In this document: one piece after another, positions 11,861 through 21,864 of the stretch
How the letters are laid out: each line of letters opens with the position of its first letter
Numbering within the stretch: position 1 is the first letter of the stretch
NCBI GenBank assembly: GCA_917880885.1
Contig: OU862933.1
Span: 7,301,452 to 7,365,451 of the forward strand
Source: Limnephilus marmoratus
Taxonomy: Eukaryota > Arthropoda > Insecta > Trichoptera > Limnephilidae
Length of the DNA stretch: 64,000 nucleotides
Reading direction: 5' to 3'
Notes under the pieces: model-generated
Seen by the model: only the letters and a program-made list of their open reading frames with translations
Told to the model about the DNA's origin: nothing
The model's database searches: none
Translations under genes and position numbers: made by a program

Positions 11861-12189
11861 TAAGGCGGCCAACTTGGTAAAATATCAATGCGGGACACAG
11901 TGGCGAGTGGTGTCGACGGGGGGGGTGGGAGGGGGGGGGGCAGGGGGTTCGTTTCAAATTTTCTCTCTCGGAAATCGAGAATTTGCTCAATTTCAACTTC
12001 ACAAACGTGTAAAAAAGGGTTGGCTAGATAATTTGAAAAATAGGCTATTTTCGTCTATAAAAAGACCGTCAGGCACGATAATTACGCCGTATTCAATATG
12101 TTTGTGACAATATCCTTCGTAATTTTTTCACCCCCCGTCGGGTGGCACCCGGGGCGGTCCACCCTCCCTCAATACGCTACTGCATATTC

Positions 12190-12550
12190 CGCAACTAGAA
12201 TTTTATACCTGCACTTTGAATAAGAGAATGTTTTCCTTCGAAATACATATGTCATCAGATGAATCCAGTTAAAATTTTACATTGTGAACATAAAACTGGT
12301 TTAAATTAAATCTGTTTGCGGCGCATTAAAATTACACTCAGAATATGAAAATGGTTACTATTTGATTCTGGCAGCACATACAACTTCAACTAGAATTTTA
12401 CAACTGCACTTCGAATAAGATAATGTTTTCCATCTAAATATTTCATCAGATGAATCCAACTGGAATCCTGAACACAAAACTGGTTATTTATAATTAAGAA
12501 TATCTGTATGCGGCGCATTAAAACTATACTCAGAACATGAAGATAAAAAC
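12190..12550 (+). repeat. Tandem duplication, unit about 190 bp
   Basis: Two diverged copies lie head to tail (about 12190-12370 and 12388-12548). Both contain a run like CTAGAATTTTA, then GCACTT(C/T)GAATAAGA, then CATCAGATGAATCCA, then GCGGCGCATTAAAA. They sit inside the hAT-like element, left of the LINE. No coding seen. Confidence 0.7.
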
Positions 12551-12718
12551 TTTTGCAAGAAAGGAAATTCTTTTTGAAATTCAGTAAATTACAACTTAGC
12601 TTTGTCGCGGTCGGCGACATGGTCAACAAACTTTTGATTTGAGTTTTAAATGATACATACGGGTTATCAATTCAATACTACACTGGCGCTCTTCGGCTAA
12701 TCGAAATAAACCAAACCC

Positions 12719-13945
12719 TAGGTCGATATCTTCGGGCCTTTTCTAGGGACAAATTTTGTCATCAATTTAACTTTAAAATTATTAACGACCGTCAAAACGG
12801 ATTCCGGCGGAACCGCTCGTGCGGTGATCTTCTCGCGTATGGGACGCATGTTTGGGGGCGGTGCTTGGAACGTTTTGGTGATACCCAAACGGTTGCACTG
12901 GATATTTCCAAGGCCTTCGACCGGCTTTGGCACCGAGGGCTTGTCAACAAACTGCCTTCTTACGGACTTCCCGCATCCTTGTGTACGTGGATTGCCGACT
13001 TTTTGAGGGAGAAGTCGATTCAGGCGGTTGCTGACGGTTTCACCTCTTCCTCGCATTCGATAAATGCTGGCGTCCCACAGGGATCAGTTCTGTCACCGAC
13101 TTTGTTTCTGTTGCACATCAATGAGCTCTTGTCACGTGCACCGATTCATTGTTACGCGGATGACAGTACAGTCCATGATAGCTTTTTGTTTGACAAGCCC
13201 CCAAAGGGCACACAAACTCCAATAGCTCGGAGGACTTTGAAGCAAAGAATTGACGGTTACCTCGAGAGTGTTTTCTCTTGGGGTAAGAATAACCTCGTCG
13301 AATTTAATGTTTCAAAGACCCAATCGTGTTTGATAACGTCTAAAAGGGATCGAAATAAAAATCTAGTCTCCTTCAACGGAAGCAACCTTCCGAACAGGAC
13401 CTCCATCGATACGCTTGGTGTAACTCTAAGTGACCAGCTCAGGTACGGGGGCTCCATCGAAACCGGAGTTAAGTTAGCCTCTCAGAAACTGGGCGTACTG
13501 TACAGGGCCCGCAGATACTTTAATAGTACCCAACTGTTAACCCTGTTCAAATCGCAAGTGCGCCCCACGGTTGAATTTGGCAGCCACCTCTGGTCCGGAG
13601 CTCCAAAATACCTTAAAAAAACCCTTGACTCTGTGCAGAAACGGGCGATCCGTTTGATAGATTCTCCCATCTTAACAAACAACAAGCCAACATTTGTACA
13701 CGGTTGACGTTACTCACATGAGAACGGGTCGTTTCTATGACTCGTTCTTGAGTTCAACGGCTCGGCTGTGGAACGATTTGCCGGCCTCTGTGTTTCATCT
13801 CTCCTACAACATGGGTCTCTTCAAGACTCATGTTCAGTCCTTCCTTTCCTCAAAAGACCCTCCACACAGCATCTATAAAGATGACACAGGCCCTGAGGGA
13901 AATTATATTCCTCAGGGCCTCCTGTGTGGAGTTAACGTAAAAAAA
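12719..13945 (+). mobile_element. Non-LTR retrotransposon, 5'-truncated, with hairpin 3' end
   Basis: A 280-codon frame (12865-13707) holds a LINE reverse transcriptase: VALDISKAFDRLWHRGL, INAGVPQGSVLSPTLFLL, and HCYADDSTVH with the catalytic Asp pair. Coding upstream (QNGFRRNRSC) is in another frame. A frameshift near 13690 leads to the C-terminal part at 13694-13860, including STARLWNDLPASVF, the usual LINE end block. The 3' end (13860-13931) forms a double-stem hairpin: CTCCACACAG pairs with CTGTGTGGAG, and GGCCCTGAGG with CCTCAGGGCC. This 3' end is shared with a dispersed short repeat (see findings). An A-rich tail follows. Confidence 0.85.
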
Positions 13946-14160
13946 ACCACAGATGAACGGAAATGATTAAAAAATATTAATATTGAGAAAGTTTATTTGT
14001 CTACCATAGACAATATTACAAAAATATGGGAATGCGGGACATGCGGGACGCTTTAGACGATTTGCGGGACTATTTCATTAAATATTTCAATGCGGGACTA
14101 CAACCGTCAATGCGGGACGGTCCCGCAGAATGCGGGACGGTTGGCCGCCTTACACTCTGT

Positions 14161-14677
14161 GGTACGTCCCGTCTGCAGCAACCAGGTCGTCAGTGGCGAG
14201 GAGGCGCTCCTCAATGGCCCTTCCCCAATCGTCACCTCGGCGTTTAGCTGCATCTAAAACAGTTTGCCTTATGCCCAACTTCTCAACTGTATGGACCATA
14301 TTCCTTCTTGCCAATGGTAGTTTGCTTTGCTGCTGGAGAAATTCTTCAGTGATAGCATCACCACACAAAAAGCAAATCCCTTTCAAGGTAGGAGCCAGTC
14401 TACTTGATAATCTTGTCGATGAGGTCTTCGGTTGGGAAGCAGAGTCTCCTCCTCGACGAACTGAGGCTTCAACGTTACGCACAGCTGTATATCTCTTTCT
14501 GCATGCATCATGAACGCTGACTTGGTTGCAATTTTGGAGGAAATTTTTATTTTCTGCTAGGCCACGTGTTTGACTCACTTCAATTAGTGCTCGAATTCCT
14601 CGTTCTTTGATGATCACAACAGAACCTGTGTCGAGGTCCTCACGACACACGAAACACACGCCCGGACGGATAGACAT
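14161..14677 (-). pseudogene. Academ-like transposase N-terminus: two Cys/His finger modules
   Basis: The likely start is the ATG at 14677 (MSIRPGVCFVC...). The longer frame upstream only reads a poly-G tract as proline. Two similar modules follow: CFVCREDL with HDACRKRY about 60 residues later, and CFLCGD with YHRVCY beyond the insertion. Each has a CxxC pair and a distal HxxC pair, as in zinc-binding modules. The coding runs straight to the 8-bp duplication of the hAT-like element and picks up again at 11860. It is the 5' end of the transposase whose C-terminus is at 8429. Confidence 0.6.
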
Positions 14678-14736
14678 TTCGCAACACACTGAGAGCTGCC
14701 CTGAAAGGGCCGGGGTGCGGGTAAGGAGGTCAAGCG

Positions 14737-14758
14737 GGGGGGGGGGGGGGGGGGGGGA
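14737..14758 (+). repeat. Poly-G tract, about 22 bases
   Basis: An uninterrupted run of about 22 G lies just upstream of the transposase start on its template strand. It may be a sequencing-sensitive homopolymer and could form a quadruplex. The beginning of the region to 15000 holds nothing else recognisable beyond a short AAATTTGACTTAAG duplication. Confidence 0.9.
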
Positions 14759-15005
14759 TAATGGAAACATTTTGCTAAAATATTAATGGTAGTTTTAAAT
14801 TTGACTTAAGTAAGTTTCCCAATTATTGTATTGTTTAAATTTGACTTAAGGCCGTTATACTGGTCGATAATTATGCCATAAAATAAACCCATGATGACTC
14901 ATGGGTATAGGTACTAATGGGTACTTGAAATTTGAAATGGTCGTAATTATATTATTACCCTAGGATAAACCCACGATGACTAATGGAATTACTTCACAGC
15001 ACAAT

Positions 15006-15141
15006 TGTAATAAAACGCAGCTTGTTTCGTGAGAACTGATAAGAGACTTTATTTACGTGAATAAAAAATGACAATCAGTTTGCTATAATTATGGGCCACA
15101 AGATGGCGCTAGTAGTAATCTATATTTGGCTATTTATAATA
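15006..15141 (-). repeat. Copia 3' LTR
   Basis: The 136-bp LTR begins TGTAATAAAACGCAG and ends TTTATAATA on the plus strand. It differs from the other LTR at about one position (AAAAAATG versus AACAAATG). Next to it on the internal side, CTCCCTCTC (15142-15150) is the purine-rich priming tract on the element's own strand. Confidence 0.93.
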
Positions 15142-15193
15142 CTCCCTCTCAAAATACAGATGACATGAACATATAACAAAATAAAATTATACT

Positions 15194-16051
15194 TTAACAA
15201 TACCTAAAGCATTTAACTAAATTATTACTTAACATGTTTTTAAGATGATTAGCTTCAATTTTGTTATTTGAAAAAACGAAAAAATCATCAACATACAATG
15301 TCACGATAGTTATACTACTACCAACAATTTTTATATACAAACATGGTTCTATCTCAGATTTAACGTAACCATCAGCTAACATACAAGTAACCACATTCTT
15401 GTAACATACTCGGGATGACTGTTTAATACCATATATAGCCTTGTTTAATTTAAGAATCTTTTTATCATCTGTACAGACAAAACCTATAGGTTTTTGCATA
15501 TATATAGTCTCACACAGGTCCCCATTTAAGAAAGCTGTTTTCACATCAAGGTGAGTCACATCCAGATTTAATTGCACTGATAATGCAAATAACAATCTAA
15601 GCGTTGTATGTCGCACAACAGGGGAAAAAGTTTCACTGTAGTCCACCCCATATTTTTGAGAACACGCTTTAGCCACAAGCCTGGCTCGATACCGGACATT
15701 ATTTTCAGAATCGCACTTCTTTTTTAGGACCCACTTGCACTTCACTATATTTCCACTTACAGGAATATCAACAAGACTCCAAGCGTTGTTGTCTTCAAAA
15801 CTTTTCAGCTCTTCTTTGATAGCCTGTTCCCAATGCTCCTTTTCTGGTCCCTGCAGTGCTTCTTCTAATGTCATTTCATCACTTAGAGATTTATTATATT
15901 CTTCTGTACACATAAATCCATATCTATCGGGTTGTTTTCTCTCTCTTTCTGGAAATGTTTTTAATGTGATGTCTGATTGTAAGTCCTCTTCTGACCTAAT
16001 GGACTCCTCATCTGGTACATAGGTTTCATTCATGTCATGAGCACTCTCCAT
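15194..16051 (-). pseudogene. Copia reverse transcriptase, truncated
   Basis: The frame contains WVLKKKCDSENNVRYRARLVAKACSQ, VTHLDVKTAFLNGDL with the first catalytic Asp, and TLYVDDFFVF with the Asp pair. It then breaks off within about 35 codons. RNase H, normally about 200 residues further, is missing. The frame also differs from the integrase frame upstream (16117-17636), so an indel separates them. Confidence 0.9.
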
Positions 16052-16116
16052 AGAAACAAATGAATCCTCTCTACTTGTGTCTGATGGATCTCCCTCTGAA
16101 GACTGAGACGGTCTGC

Positions 16117-17636
16117 TTATTCCGGTTTGTCATCTATTACTTCTGTTTCTATCATATTCTCTTCACGTGAGTTGTTTTCTTTTATAATGATGACATCACG
16201 ACTTGTTGTGATTACCCGTGTTGAAGGATTGTATACTCTGTATCCTTTAACATCCTCAGGATAACCGACAAGAATACATTGTTCAGATTTCTTGTCCCAC
16301 TTACGTCTTTTCTCCTTAGGTATGTGTTTCATGATTGTACTACCGAAAATTCTTATGTGACCTAGGTTTGGTTTGGAACCTGTCCATAACTCATACGGTG
16401 TACGATTATTCAATCCAGTTTTCACAATTCTATTCTGTAAATAAACACCAGTGTTAACGGCTTCTGCCCAAAACTCCTTGCCAAGTTTAGCTTCGAACAA
16501 AAGACATTTGGCTTTTTCTATGATAGTTCTATTCATACGTTCACGAAGCCCGTTTTGTTCGGGTGTATAAGGATTCGTTCTCTGATGAATAATTCCAGTT
16601 TTCTTTAAATAATTATCAAAGTACTTATTACAAAATTCTCTGCCATTATCACTTCTCAGAATTTTAATTCTATTTGACGTTGAATTCTCAACCCTTGCCT
16701 TATACTCTTTGAAATACTGTAAAGCTTCATTCTTATTTAAAAAAAAATAAACATGTGTCATGCGGCTGTGATCATCAACAAAAATGAGGAAATACCTGGA
16801 TCCTCCTAGGGATATATTCTCCATGGGACCACAGATGTCGCAGTGTACTACATCCAATAGCTCAGTACTCCTGTTCCCTTCATGAGAAAAAGGCAATCGA
16901 CTTTGCTTTCCTTCACAGCACACAATACAGTTGGACTTGTTGATGTTGGCTTTCTCAGAGAGTTTAACTCCCTCCACAGCATTCTGCATTTTATTCAAGC
17001 TATAACTGTTTACATGTCCTAGTCTCCGGTGCCAAACATCTGGAGACTCGGCCACTGCTGCGACTAAACAAGTAGAAGTGTTCAATTTATACACTCCATC
17101 CATAAGTGAAGCAGTAGCCACTAGAGTGTTCTGTTTATTAAGTATTTCACACCCTTTGCTTGTAAAATGTACCTTGTTCCCCTGTTTTATCAATTGACTC
17201 ACTGACAACAAGTTAGTAGATAACTGGGGAACACATAACACTTTTTCAATGGTTATGTTAAAATCGCATTCTTCAGTTGACGTAGTTATGTTTACGTTTC
17301 CACAACATTCCACTGGGATTTTATTCTGGCTAGCAACCATTATTTCTTTGGCAAAACCAGAATAACACACGTCGATCATCCAATTTTTATTGCCTGTCAA
17401 ATGTGAACTGGCGCCAGAATCAACAAACCAGCCACTCTTGTCAAATGTTCCATTAAAAAACACGGTACTAAACGCGTTAGATGTTTTTGAACCTTGCGTA
17501 TTCCTAGAAGAATTATCCATAATAGTGCACTGATTGCGATAGTGGCCAAATTGCTTGCAACCATAACATTTGACGTTTGATTTTCCTTTGACAGATGTTG
17601 ACACTTGTGCATTTCTGCGATCTTTATTAACCCTTG
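16117..17636 (-). pseudogene. Copia zinc knuckle, protease and integrase
   Basis: From the N-terminal side: CYGCKQFGHYRNQC (CCHC knuckle), WFVDSGASSHLTG (protease catalytic Asp), a GAG-pre-integrase region with WHRRLGHVNSYSLNKM and CIVCCEGKQ (HHCC zinc site), then the DDE core with VVHCDICGPM, SDNGREFCNKYF and PEQNGLRERMNRT. The last motif has Leu-Arg where PEQNGVAERMNRT is usual, a sign of decay. The frame stops at 16117 before reverse transcriptase. The upstream end is cut by the LINE at 17637. Confidence 0.92.
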
Positions 17637-18648
17637 CCTATATTTACTTATATGCAGATGATACTGTAATATTCTACTGGGGTAAAGATCTAAACATACT
17701 ACTAGAAAATGCACAAAGTGACCTAGAAAGAATTTGCGGTTGGCTCCAATCAAATATCCTAACAATGAATATAAAAAAAAACAGGATACATGATTTTAAG
17801 TTCAAACCGTAAAATAATTCCTCCACATGTACCATTAAAAATTGAAAATAACGATTTGCAAATCCTGAAACAGGAAAAATATCTTGGGCTGTGCATCGAT
17901 AAGCATTTAACTTTTAAACAACACATTCAAAATGTAAAAGATAAAATCACACCCTTAATTAGCGTTTTTAGCCGGTTATCATATCTATTACCAATTAGAT
18001 TAAAAAAAAGTTTATACTATAGTCTCGTACACTCACACCTAAATTACCTAATTGAAATCTGGGGAAATGCGTATGAAACATACATCAATGAATTACAGGT
18101 AATTCAAAATAAGATAATCAAAAATCTATTTCACTACGAATCCAAAACATCCACAAAAAAATTATATTTGGAAACAAAACTGCTAACATTTAGAAAACTA
18201 TACGAGTACAATATATGTGTCCTTATATATAAAATAAATAATAAACTCATACATACAAACACAGAATTCATTAAAACGTCCCAAGTACACAAACATTTTA
18301 CACGACAACACGATAACATACGTTTAAACACCATTCATACTAACTACGGTAAGCAATCAATTAGTTACGAGGGGGGCAATTTATATAATTCCCTTCCAGA
18401 TGATATCAAAAACGAAAAAAGTGTGTGCGAATTAAAAAAAAAATTGTTCATGTTTATTCACAAAAAACAAAGTAGTGATAGTGAATAATATCGTATGGTA
18501 ATATAATATCATGTAAATGTTAGTATTGCAATCTAATGTAATCTAAGGTTATGAAATGTAAAAACTGTACATAATTCAATATTCTAGTTAAGTAAGTGAA
18601 AATATTATTTTCTTTTTTACTGGAATAAAAACATATGAAAAAAAAAAA
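17637..18648 (+). mobile_element. LINE 3' end, 5'-truncated, inserted in Copia gag
   Basis: The plus strand reads a LINE reverse transcriptase C-terminal half. YIYLYADDTVIFYW carries the Asp pair, and after a frameshift near 17800 QEKYLGLCIDKHLTF and LYNSLPDDIKN follow, with the stop at 18488. A 3' UTR and A-rich tail end at about 18648. Copia gag codons resume on both sides (Asn-Lys-Asp-Arg on the left, Pro-Gln-Ser-Met on the right). It is in the opposite orientation to its Copia host. Confidence 0.87.
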
Positions 18649-19260
18649 CCATAGATTGTGGCATAGACTTTACATTCCTCGAACGCTGATTGGACTTATT
18701 GCGGAAACACGCAAATGGATTATTAACATCACTGTCTTCTTCCGGTTCCATATCCAACAACTTTGTTTTAATGGCGTCGGTTGTAATTACCATATTTGAA
18801 TTTTCGATCACCATTATCATAGGCGCATATCTTTCAGATAAACCAGCTAACATGATAGAACAAATCCATTCGTCGTTTATTCCAAATCCTGTTCCTTGTA
18901 ATTTCAGACCCACTTCTACAATCTGTGTCACATACGACGTCATCGAAGTGCAACTTTCTAATCGAATAGATATGAGATTCCTCAGGAGGAATCAAATAGC
19001 ATCTTCAATTTATCACACAATTCTTTCGATGTTCTGACGTTTTTTATATGAACGTAAAGTGCCGGGTCAATTGTCAAGATCAGTTTTGCTTTTGTCTTCG
19101 CATCATCTGCATCTGCTGGCGGCTTATCGGGCTCAGGTTTTATACACAAAACCATTCCTTCCAATACGAGATAATTCTCAGCAGCGAAGCTCCACTGCCC
19201 ATAGTTCTGATGTCCAATAAGTTTGGGGACGCTAACGAGGTAGTTCGAAATAGACGCCAT
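18649..19260 (-). pseudogene. Copia gag
   Basis: The start is the ATG at 19260 (MASISNYLVSVPKLIG, then NYGQWSFAAENYL), matching the N-terminus of Copia gag. A frameshift near 18983 leads into SMTSYVTQIVEVGLKLQG and EWICSIMLAGLSERY. It continues to the LINE insertion point at about 18649. Gag forms the particle that packages element RNA. Confidence 0.88.
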
Positions 19261-19412
19261 TATCAGTCAGTGAAGTTCACTTTTCGAAACGAAGTCCGTT
19301 ATAACTCACTTTTTTACTAGGCACACTGTCTTTTTGTAAAACACAGAGATTACTGTTCATCAAACTGATAATACTGACAATAAACTCAATAACTGGTAAA
19401 TTACATGGGTTC

Positions 19413-19425
19413 CTGGGCCCATAAC
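19413..19425 (-). promoter_or_regulatory. Copia primer-binding site, initiator-Met half-tRNA type
   Basis: Directly inside the 5' LTR the minus strand reads GTTATGGGCCCAG. This complements the anticodon-arm region of initiator Met tRNA rather than its 3' end. Drosophila copia is known to prime from such a half-tRNA, so this supports the Copia assignment and orientation. Confidence 0.75.
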
Positions 19426-19561
19426 TGTAATAAAACGCAGCTTGTTTCGTGAGAACTGATAAGAGACTTTATTTACGTGAATAACAAATGACAATCAGTT
19501 TGCTATAATTATGGGCCACAAGATGGCGCTAGTAGTAATCTATATTTGGCTATTTATAATA
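19426..19561 (-). repeat. Copia 5' LTR
   Basis: Near-exact copy of 15006-15141. It is followed on the right by the target duplication ACAAT (19562-19566) and then by the right inverted end of the Academ-like element. Confidence 0.93.
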
Positions 19562-19566
19562 ACAAT

Positions 19567-19893
19567 AAAACCATAAAAAGACGTGAGAACAGTTTATTTG
19601 CATTTCCCCCCAAAACCCACCTATGACTTTTTTGGTTATCCGGCGTTCTTGAGAGAACCGTTAGGTCTACAGATATCAATCTAGTTTTAAATGAAAGCTA
19701 ATTAAATTTACTACAATTTTATTTCATATAATATTTGACGTGGGATACGTGTTTTAGAAAATATTTTACAAAATAAGTGACCATTTCGAAAAAATTTCAC
19801 TTTTTGGAAAAATTGCCTATTTTCGAAGAACTGTATCTTGGAAACCAATGGCTGCATATAGCTCGCTTTGATCTCAAATTGTAGAAAATTTAG
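19567..19893 (-). repeat. Right terminal inverted repeat of the Academ-like transposon, truncated
   Basis: Reverse-complement partner of 7860-8202. It ends near 19893, where a copy of the dispersed hairpin-tailed repeat begins. Its inner border coincides with the Copia target site. Confidence 0.75.
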
Positions 19894-19896
19894 TCT

Positions 19897-20045
19897 CCTA
19901 CCTCCCACTGTAGCGCAAGGTGATATTCCGAGAGAATCCGGCTGGATTCAAAAGGTCCCCCTCAATAAGTCTCTCTCGATCCGGCCCGCAGTAGGTTGAC
20001 AAATGCATCCGCTGCCAATACTTAGACAAACCTCACCCCATTCCT
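19897..20045 (-). repeat. Dispersed hairpin-tailed repeat, internal fragment
   Basis: On the minus strand this matches the middle of the ~0.3-0.5-kb repeat seen complete at 33115 (blocks CCTCACCCCA…, GATCCGGCCCGC and TCTCTCTCGATC on the plus strand). Both ends are missing. Confidence 0.65.
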
Positions 20046-20099
20046 ATACCATTCTTTCGATAACGATGAAATTTTAGTGATTTGTTGTACTATATATTT

Positions 20100-20290
20100 T
20101 ACATTATCTCTACACAGAAAGCCCTGAGTAGGAGCCGTGTTGTAGGAGGGTGGAAACACAGAGGCTGGAAAATCGTTCCACAGCCGAGACGTTGAAAACA
20201 AGAACGATTCGTAAAACGAACCGTTCTATGTGATAGATTTCATCCGTGTAGGAAGGTTGGGCGCGCGTTGGCGTGTTTCCTCACAAAACC
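20100..20290 (-). mobile_element. LINE ORF2 C-terminal fragment
   Basis: On the minus strand the DNA matches 13720-13830 of the LINE at 12.7-13.9 kb. Shared stretches cover its final codons, including the GGCTGTGGAACGATT block encoding the conserved Leu-Trp-Asn region. Only about 190 bp remain and the frame is broken. It lies next to a fragment of the dispersed repeat that shares that LINE's 3' end. Confidence 0.65.
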
Positions 20291-20720
20291 TCTACCGGTT
20301 CGGTCGCGGCGGCGACTGAAATGGGATAGGTGGGCGGTCCATTTTCTCTGCCTACCCCTGCGGAAAAAAATATAATGAATTAAATGCACCAACAGAAGCT
20401 ACTCTATAATTACGGTCGTCACCGTCACTGTAAAAGATAGAGTAATGCGTTAGCGACTGAACCGGTATAGGGTTTGTAGATGATATTTGCACAACAAACC
20501 CTATCCCATTTCAGTCGCCACCGCTATAGGGTTTGTAGATGATTTTTGCACAACAAACCTATCCCATTACAGTCGCTACCGCTATAGGGTTTGTAGATGA
20601 TTTTTGAACAACAAACCCTATCTCATTTCACTGAACCGGTGTAGGATTTTCATGTGATTTTTGCACAACAAACCCTATCTCATTTCAGTCGCCGCTGCGA
20701 ATAAACCGGTATAGGTTTTA
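20290..20720 (+). repeat. Tandem array of self-complementary ~60-bp units
   Basis: At least four head-to-tail units (about 20462-20520, 20522-20580, 20580-20640, 20640-20720) each contain ATAGGGTTTGT and, ~25 bp on, ACAAACCCTAT, so every unit can fold on itself. CATTTCAGTCGCC joins the units. An inverted copy of the joining block lies at about 20305-20330. No coding. Confidence 0.8.
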
Positions 20721-21546
20721 GAAATACGTTTCCCGACCGCACCGGTCGAAGTTATGCATCGGTGCCGAAGGGATCAATGACGTTAGATCCTCGCATCGCG
20801 CATCGTATTCCATTGAAATACCGGTAGAACACGAACAGCATTCCCATCAAATGCCTGTGCCCTAAAGATTGCAATAATTTTATGTCATGTTCCACTGTCT
20901 CCGAGCAGAAATACTCTTGCGCAGTTTATTACGTAATTTTGCTACCACCTGGAAATAAAGACACATTCATTATTAAATAAGAATTTACCCACTTTGTCTA
21001 TCCCCTTTAAACCGATATTATAAAAACAATGATACATTGGCTTGTAAAAGTTCGTAGTAATAGCAAACAAGGATCCCTTTAATCATTGTCAATTATTTGT
21101 GTCTCACTTAAACTCTTGTATGCGATATGCACCGGCAAAGTAAAAATATATTTTCTTTTGTAAACGGCGTGACGGCAAATAAATAGTATGGCCACGCCTC
21201 CATCGTTGCAAAGGATAATGGAGGAATATTAAAATCAATATTGTTTGCAAACATACAATAAAACTGACAAACTAGCCCTTTAGAATGGTGCCTTTTCATG
21301 AACGGCAAAGTGTCTCAAATGCGCAAATGCGCAATACAGAAATACCTCATTATTTGAGTTGTGACGCGAATTACAAATCGCGCATAACAAGATTAAGACT
21401 CGACGATCGACAATATACCCTAAAATATATTCAGAATCTTAACGACGTAAGTAAAGAAGTCGTGTATACAAATTGCGACTCAGGACTTGGAATTGGACAG
21501 ACCTACTGTCGAATTTGCCGAATTTTAAGTGAAGAAAGCGTGTAAA

Positions 21547-21864
21547 CCAAAGATATTCAAATACAGAAGAGATATGCTATGGTGTCCGCGCAACTGTCGC
21601 CGGACTACGCGCTAATTAGCGTAGTTTTCATACAAAAAGAATTTGTTCATATCGTTGATTTTTTGAAAATGTGCATTTATTGGTTAACAATATATTTTGA
21701 ATAAGGAAAGAATTCGTTCATTTAGTTTAACGTTCGTTTGGTTTATTCGTTAATTATTTGTTATTTTAGTTTATTTGTTAAACAATATCGGCGACACCCG
21801 GAAGCGCAGACCCACATAGTAAAAACAGCAGATAGCACATCTACTTATATTTCAATATATTTGG
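21547..21864. repeat. MITE, copy 1 of 2
   Basis: The ends are near-inverted: CCAAAGATATTCAAATA at the left and the complement of CCAAATATATTGAAATA at the right. The 318-bp body is ~85% identical to 51833-52158, including the block CAATATCGGCGACACCCGGA. It is too short to encode a transposase. Confidence 0.8.

Larger units (their letters stand above)
11861..14152. mobile_element. hAT-like DNA element with 8-bp target duplication
   Basis: The element begins TAAGGCGGCCAAC at 11861 and ends with the exact reverse complement at 14152. It is bounded by the direct repeat CACTCTGT at 11853-11860 and 14153-14160. Removing it restores the transposase reading (AAC-side codons Arg-Val then Cys-Tyr). Both ends contain short GCGGGAC units, many at the right end (14030-14140), as subterminal repeats often do in hAT elements. 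I see no transposase inside it. The contents are a G-rich tract, a tandem duplication and a LINE, so it is non-autonomous. An 8-bp duplication also occurs in P and a few other families. Confidence 0.8.
15006..19561 (-). mobile_element. Ty1/Copia LTR retrotransposon, complete ends, decayed coding
   Basis: Two nearly identical 136-bp LTRs (15006-15141 and 19426-19561) bound a minus-strand gag-pol. The 5-bp direct repeat ACAAT flanks it (15001-15005 and 19562-19566). Gag, CCHC knuckle, protease, integrase and reverse transcriptase come in the Copia order. The reverse transcriptase ends soon after its YVDD motif and RNase H is absent, because coding stops about 50 bp from the LTR. Frameshifts in gag and near 16060-16117, plus a LINE inserted at 17637-18648, make it non-functional. 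Only about one mismatch between the LTRs suggests recent insertion compared with the internal damage. Confidence 0.93.
7860..19893 (-). mobile_element. Academ-like (XPG/CXC) DNA transposon, carrying nested insertions
   Basis: Inverted ends at 7860-8202 and 19567-19893 enclose one minus-strand coding region of about 4 kb, read in pieces from 14677 to 8429. In order these are two Cys/His finger modules, a long central region, an XPG-like nuclease segment with a GCDTTS block, and a C-terminal CXC cysteine cluster. An XPG-like nuclease plus a Cys-rich C-terminal finger is, as I know the families, the signature of Academ elements. The coding has frameshifts and stops and is split by a hAT-like element (11861-14152) and a Copia element (15006-19561). 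Alternative: an uncharacterised invertebrate gene family with the same domains, itself probably transposon-derived. Confidence 0.6.

Noticed and set aside
8429..14677. Single intact host gene for a zinc-finger/nuclease protein
   Set aside because: Several frameshifts, stops and a 2.3-kb insertion break it, and inverted repeats flank it, so a dead transposon fits better.
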